64,000 nt of DNA, taken from the NCBI RefSeq assembly GCF_001514115.1, contig NZ_KQ948461.1, positions 62,001 to 126,000 on the forward strand, read 5' to 3'. The stretch is from Streptomyces olivochromogenes (GTDB taxonomy: Bacteria > Actinomycetota > Actinomycetes > Streptomycetales > Streptomycetaceae). The position numbers were made by a program, and so were the translations under genes. How positions within the stretch are numbered: the stretch's first letter is position 1; each line of letters opens with the position of its first letter. The notes below the pieces were generated by a model, which was given only the letters and a program-made list of their open reading frames with translations, searched no databases and was not told where the DNA came from. Below, piece by piece: positions 60,239-64,000 of this stretch.

Positions 60239-60878
60239 CCCGGCACCCACCCCGTCCCTGTCGCAGGCGCCGAGTTCCGCGCCAGCGGACGTCCCGGCGG
60301 CTCCGTCCCAGCCGCAGCAGACGCCCGAGAGCGGCGGTGGAGGGGGCGGCGGCGGAGCGTCGGCCAGTCCCGAGGCGACGAAGAAGACGGCGACCGGGCC
60401 GCTGCCCGCGACGAACATCGTGCTCAGGAACCCCACGACCAAGAAGTGCGCCGACATCCCGGGCTACGACAAGGGTTCGGTGAACGGCCCGGTCAGGGAG
60501 TTCACCTGCGACGGCACCACCCATGACAACCAGCTCTGGAACCTCGAAGTGCGCGAGAAGGGCGGCGGTCCCGAGAAGTCGGACCTCTTCCAGATCCGCA
60601 ACGTCAAGGACCAGATGTGCATGGACCTGCCCGACTACGGCGCCAAGCCCGCACAGACGGGTGTGTACGAGTTCCAGTGCGACGGCACGACCGCCGACAA
60701 CCAGTTGTGGTGGCTCGACAAGCAGGACGACGGCCACTACTGGATCCGCAACTACTCCAGCAACCACCTGTGCCTGGACGTCGCCGGCTTCAGCACCGGA
60801 GGCAACGACACCCCGCTCACGATCTACTACTGCAGCAAGACCGACGACCAGGAGTGGGACATCGTCCACCCGTCCTGA
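59611..60878 (+). pseudogene. Frameshifted membrane protein with ricin-type lectin domain
   Basis: By comparison with the intact copy at 60971, this gene has lost 157 bases, which breaks the frame. The first 88 codons (59611-59877) end at PNPWAIRG and stop. The rest (59859-60878, 339 codons from GTG) is in another frame. It keeps the last part of the N-terminal domain, a membrane helix (WLATFLGVFMALAITFVMLW) and a C-terminal beta-trefoil with three QxW-type repeats (DNQLWNLEV, DNQLWWLDK, DQEWDI), each with a C-x-D start. Possibly inactive, possibly re-initiated at 59859 by coupling, or an assembly error in a near-identical repeat. Confidence 0.8.
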
Positions 60879-60955
60879 CCCACAAAGGGCAGTGCCCCGC
60901 AGCTCTTTGGGCAGCCGTCATGCCCCGACGCTTGCTGACGGGAGCGACCCCCCGG

Positions 60956-61755
60956 CCGTAGCGTCGACGGGTGAGCCTTTGGACTTCGCTGGAGCCTGCC
61001 TCCAGCACTGTGGATCCCGGTGGTAGCACGAAGGTGCGGTTGCGTTTGCGCAACACCGGTGACGTGGTGGATGAGTACCGGTTCGAGCCGGTGGGTGATG
61101 TGGCGCCGTGGACGGTGGTGGAGCCGCAGACGCTGCGGTTGTATCCGGGGACGACGGGGACGGTGGAGTTGACGTTCTCGCCGCCCCGTTCTCCTGACGC
61201 GGTGGCGGGTCCGAATCCGTTTGCGGTGCGGATCACGCCGACGGAGCATCCGGAGGCCACGACGGTTCCCGAGGGGAATCTGACGATCACGCCGTTCACG
61301 GAGGTGCGGGCGGAGTTGGTGCCGCCGACGGTGAAGGGGCGTTTTCGGGGGCGGCCGAAGCTGGCGGTGGACAACCTGGGCAATACGAGGCTGACGGCGT
61401 CGATCAGTGGCAGTGACAACGGCGATCATCTGTCGTACGACATTCATCCCGGCAATGTGCAGATCGAGCCGGGTCGTGCGGCGTTCGTGAAGGCGACGTT
61501 GAGGCCGCGGCAGATCATCTGGTTCGGGTCGAAGGAGCAGCGGCCGTACACGCTGGCGATTCAGCGTTCGGGTACGGGGCCGCAGCCGGTGGAGGGTACG
61601 TATGTGCAGCGCGGGTTTTTGCCGCGTTGGCTTGCCACCTTCCTGGGTGTGTTCATGGCGCTCGCGATCACGTTCGTGATGCTGTGGATCGCGTACAAGC
61701 CCTCCGTGCGCACGTCCGCCACGGAGAAGCTCCAGGAAGCCGGCATCAGCACGCT
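60956..61755 (+). repeat. Direct duplication, copy 2 (800 bp, intact)
   Basis: Full-length copy of the duplicated segment, covering the start region, the N-terminal domain and the membrane helix of the gene at 60971. Copy 1 begins 1,360 bp upstream. The flanking C-terminal domains are unrelated. Confidence 0.95.
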
Positions 61756-62410
61756 GCCGCCCAGCCCCTCGGCCTCCGCCGCGCCACCCACGCCTCCCTC
61801 GCCCAGCGCCCAGGCCCCGGTCGTGCCCTCGGCGCCCGAGACACAGGCCGCGAGCGGTTCCGGAGGGGGCGGTGGAGGTTCGTCCGAGACCAAGCCGAAG
61901 GAGTCGGCCGCACCGCAGGAGGACACGGCGGCGACCGCCGTCGTGCAACTGGCCGCGCAGGACCCCGGACGGCACATCTGCTACCGGGCCTATCTGACGA
62001 ACAAGGGCTGGACCAAACCGGTGTGCGACGGCGCCATGGCCGGCACGGTGGGACAGAACCGCCCGATCAAGTCACTCAACATCGCCACGTCCGACACCGA
62101 CGGCACCGCCGCCACCGCCTTCGTCTACGACTCCCAGTCGACCAACGGCAAGGGGCACTATTTCGGGCCGTGGAAGGGTGTGGTCGACGGCGCCGACCTC
62201 TACATCGGCAGTACCAAGAAGGACGACCCGTACATGCTGGGCTTCGCCATGAACGTCGGCGAGAGCAAGAGCGTCGTCTGCCAGACCGCGCACGTCCACA
62301 ACGAGGGCTGGAAAGCCCTGGCCTGCGACGAACCCGGCGGGGACAACTACATCTTCGGCGGGACCCTGAGCAACCTGCTCTGGCTCGAGGCCGTCAAGTT
62401 CACCGTGTGA
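60971..62410 (+). CDS. CIS-linked membrane protein with C-terminal ChW-like repeats
   Basis: A 479-residue protein. Residues 1 to about 210 form two Ig-like or hydrolytic-protein-type beta domains (ASSTVDPGGSTKVRLRLRNT, GTVELTFSPPRSPDAV, VKATLRPRQIIWFGSK). One membrane helix (LATFLGVFMALAITFVMLW) lies near 230. A Pro/Ser/Gly linker follows, then about 150 residues with two GW repeats (AYLTNKGWTKPVCDGAMAGT and AHVHNEGWKALACDEPGG) resembling clostridial hydrophobic-W modules. The GW part should lie outside the membrane. Located between the DUF4157 gene and the AAA+ gene, it may help attach or trigger the injection particle. GTG start. Confidence 0.82.
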   Translation: MSLWTSLEPASSTVDPGGSTKVRLRLRNTGDVVDEYRFEPVGDVAPWTVVEPQTLRLYPGTTGTVELTFSPPRSPDAVAGPNPFAVRITPTEHPEATTVPEGNLTITPFTEVRAELVPPTVKGRFRGRPKLAVDNLGNTRLTASISGSDNGDHLSYDIHPGNVQIEPGRAAFVKATLRPRQIIWFGSKEQRPYTLAIQRSGTGPQPVEGTYVQRGFLPRWLATFLGVFMALAITFVMLWIAYKPSVRTSATEKLQEAGISTLPPSPSASAAPPTPPSPSAQAPVVPSAPETQAASGSGGGGGGSSETKPKESAAPQEDTAATAVVQLAAQDPGRHICYRAYLTNKGWTKPVCDGAMAGTVGQNRPIKSLNIATSDTDGTAATAFVYDSQSTNGKGHYFGPWKGVVDGADLYIGSTKKDDPYMLGFAMNVGESKSVVCQTAHVHNEGWKALACDEPGGDNYIFGGTLSNLLWLEAVKFTV

Positions 62411-62418
62411 AGCGACCC

Positions 62419-62446
62419 TGCCCGGCCGACAGCCGTCGGCCGGGCA
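62419..62446. terminator. Strong 12-bp stem terminator between convergent genes
   Basis: TGCCCGGCCGAC pairs perfectly with GTCGGCCGGGCA over loop AGCC. It lies 8 bp after the stop at 62410 and before the AAA+ gene stop at 62466, so it can serve both strands. Confidence 0.88.
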
Positions 62447-62465
62447 CGGTCGTCTGCGAGAGCAG

Positions 62466-64000
62466 CTACCAGGTGCCCTCGCCCGGCACCAGCCGGCCTG
62501 CCTTGCGGTACTCGCGGCGCGCGCCCTCCAGGAGGTCGGCCGTGTCGACCGGCGCACCGCGGCCGGCGGCGCCGTAGGCGGCCGTGACCACGGCGCTGCG
62601 GATCGAACCACCGGCCAGCTCGAAGTCACGGGCGACGGCCCGCGGATCGGTGTCGTCCGCGCACGGCACATGGGTCAGGGCGTGCCGCCACAGGGCCAGC
62701 CGCTGGTCGGCGTCCGGGAACGGGAAGTCGATCACGAGGTCGAGACGGCGGGTGAACGCCTCGTCGATGTTGGCGCGCAGATTGGTCGTGAGCAGCGCGA
62801 TGCCGTCGAAGGACTCCAGCCGCTGGAGCAGATAGGAGCTCTCCATGTTGGCGTACCTGTCGTGCGAGTCCTTGACCTCGGACCGCTTGCCGAACACGGA
62901 GTCCGCCTCGTCGAAGAGGAGCACGGCGTCGGTGCGGTCCGCCTCCGTGAAGATGCGTTCCAGGTTCTTCTCCGTCTCGCCGACGTACTTGTCGACGATC
63001 GAGGAGAGCTGTACGACGTAGAGGTCGAGGCCGAGTTCGGCGGCCACGACCTCCGCGGACAGGGTCTTGCCGGTGCCGGAATCACCCGCGAAGAGGCCGA
63101 GGACGCCCCGGCCACGCCCGCCGCCCGCGCTCAGCCGCCAGTCGCCGAGCACCTGGTCGCGGTGGCGGGCGCGCAACGCCAGCTCGTGCAGTTGCACCAG
63201 CGGTTTGTCGGGCAGGACGAGATCCTCCCAGCCGACGTCCGGACGGATCCGGCGGGCGTGCCGCTCCAGCCCGGAGGCGGACTGCTGCCGGGCGGCCAGC
63301 CGCAGATGAGCGGGGGTCAGCGCGGTGCCTTCGAACACGGCGAGGCGCTGCGCGGCACGGGCGGCGCGCAGGATCCGGTCGCCGCCGAGCCGGTACGGCG
63401 CGACCACCGGGGCGAGGTCGAAGCCCGGGGCGGGTTCCGGTACGGGTGCGACCTGGGCGGAAGTCTCGGTGTCGACCCCGGTGCCGAGCGCCACCGCCCA
63501 CGCGTCCACCGCTCCGGAGCGCAGCCGGGGCGCGTCCAGGACGAGCGGATCGCGATGGTCGCACCAGTGGGGATCGTAGGGACGCGGATCGGTGAACAGC
63601 ACGGACACGTCGTCCACCGCCAGCGCCCGCATCACCGGGGCGGGATCCTCCGGCAGCGGCGACACGACGATCGCGCAGTCACGCAGCCGGGCCTCGCGCA
63701 GCAGGTCGGCGGTCGGCTCCTGCCCGGCGGCCTTGTCCGGAGCGAAGTGGAGCGCCTCCCGCGCCGAAGCGTCGCGCAGCGCGCCCGCGGCACAGGCGAG
63801 ACCGTCTCCCGCCCGGTGTTCGCGCAGATAGACGGTGAGCGGGGCGGCCGCCAGCCGGTCGGCGAGCCTGCGCAGGAAGACCTCGTCGTACTGCTCGCCC
63901 CGCACCGGCGCCCGGAGCCGGTGGACATGGCCGGTCAGTGCGGCGTCCAGGGTCTCGTCACCCAGCAGATGCGCGATCAGCCGGTCGGGCACGCGCAACG
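62466..64000 (-). CDS. CIS AAA+ ATPase, N-terminus outside window
   Basis: At least 510 residues without an upstream stop, so the start is beyond the window. The ATPase module is complete: Walker A GDSGTGKT, VDKYVGETEKNLERIF, Walker B AVLLFDEADSVFGKR with SHDRYANMESSYLLQRLES, TNLRANIDEAFTRRLD (sensor and arginine finger), and a C-terminal lid GGSIRSAVVTAAYGAAGR. The 300-residue N-terminal region is peculiar to CIS-linked ATPases (Afp15/Cis-type), thought to remodel or disassemble the particle or assist loading. It faces the membrane-protein gene convergently. Confidence 0.92.
   Translation of the reverse strand, partial: LRVPDRLIAHLLGDETLDAALTGHVHRLRAPVRGEQYDEVFLRRLADRLAAAPLTVYLREHRAGDGLACAAGALRDASAREALHFAPDKAAGQEPTADLLREARLRDCAIVVSPLPEDPAPVMRALAVDDVSVLFTDPRPYDPHWCDHRDPLVLDAPRLRSGAVDAWAVALGTGVDTETSAQVAPVPEPAPGFDLAPVVAPYRLGGDRILRAARAAQRLAVFEGTALTPAHLRLAARQQSASGLERHARRIRPDVGWEDLVLPDKPLVQLHELALRARHRDQVLGDWRLSAGGGRGRGVLGLFAGDSGTGKTLSAEVVAAELGLDLYVVQLSSIVDKYVGETEKNLERIFTEADRTDAVLLFDEADSVFGKRSEVKDSHDRYANMESSYLLQRLESFDGIALLTTNLRANIDEAFTRRLDLVIDFPFPDADQRLALWRHALTHVPCADDTDPRAVARDFELAGGSIRSAVVTAAYGAAGRGAPVDTADLLEGARREYRKAGRLVPGEGTW

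Noticed and set aside
60879..60916. Bulged hairpin after the lectin-type gene copy
   Set aside because: The pairing needs bulges and competing stems exist; not convincing as a terminator.
59079..61975. Minus-strand open frames of 380-600 codons opposite the duplicated membrane genes
   Set aside because: They oppose genes with clear domains and a membrane helix, have Arg/His/Gly-rich shadow composition, and recur only because the underlying DNA is duplicated.

Overview
The DNA is about 70% G+C, and genes overlap by 1-4 bases within long runs. It encodes a short chaplin and a cytoplasmic-type phage-tail-like contractile injection system (CIS). Together these point to a Streptomyces or a very close actinomycete. 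No rRNA, tRNA, CRISPR array or transposase was recognised. All calls come from reading the sequence; no database search was run.

Positions 1-27,510 hold an acyl-CoA catabolic island. It has six acyl-CoA dehydrogenase subunits (two look like alpha/beta pairs), five crotonase-fold proteins, a thiolase, two CaiB/BaiF CoA-transferases, an acyl-CoA ligase, two SDRs, two amidohydrolases, F420- or flavin-linked oxidoreductases and a branched-chain-type ABC importer with fused permeases. The nine genes running from 24,592 down to 14,881 look like one operon. A FadR-type GntR repressor (24,728-25,486) sits in the middle. GGTNNNACC palindromes lie upstream of that operon, of the repressor and of the neighbouring dehydrogenase/SDR operon. 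The paired dehydrogenases recall actinobacterial steroid and polycyclic catabolism, but the substrate cannot be read from sequence.

Positions 27,617-31,421 hold small envelope and secreted proteins: a membrane protein, a PEBP lipoprotein, a DUF4360 protein, a small acidic protein and a chaplin. They are followed by roughly 0.9 kb without a gene, filled by a degenerate tandem repeat of 20-bp period.

Positions 31,422-40,649 hold an oligopeptide-type ABC uptake system (lipoprotein, two permeases, fused double ATPase) with a ROK sugar-kinase-like protein. Facing it are a ROK repressor and an M81 (MlrC-like) metallopeptidase. Twelve-base direct repeats lie at the divergent promoter. Positions 40,756-43,592 hold a secreted protein, an NfeD-like/flotillin pair and a small protein.

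Positions 43,735-64,000 hold the CIS locus. The minus-strand genes run sheath, tube, tail-assembly protein, a 52-aa protein, a 1,164-aa disordered protein, a tube-like protein, a LysM protein, a VgrG-like hub/spike, gp25, a baseplate J protein, tail protein I and a zinc-ribbon membrane protein. Upstream are a DUF4157 (eCIS core) metalloprotease-like protein, two almost identical membrane proteins with swapped C-terminal binding domains, and the AAA+ ATPase, which is cut by the window end. The most novel features are the lectin-swapped duplication (one copy frameshifted by a 157-bp deletion), a VQR motif repeated about 17 times in the disordered protein and also found in the DUF4157 protein, and the 20-bp repeat array.
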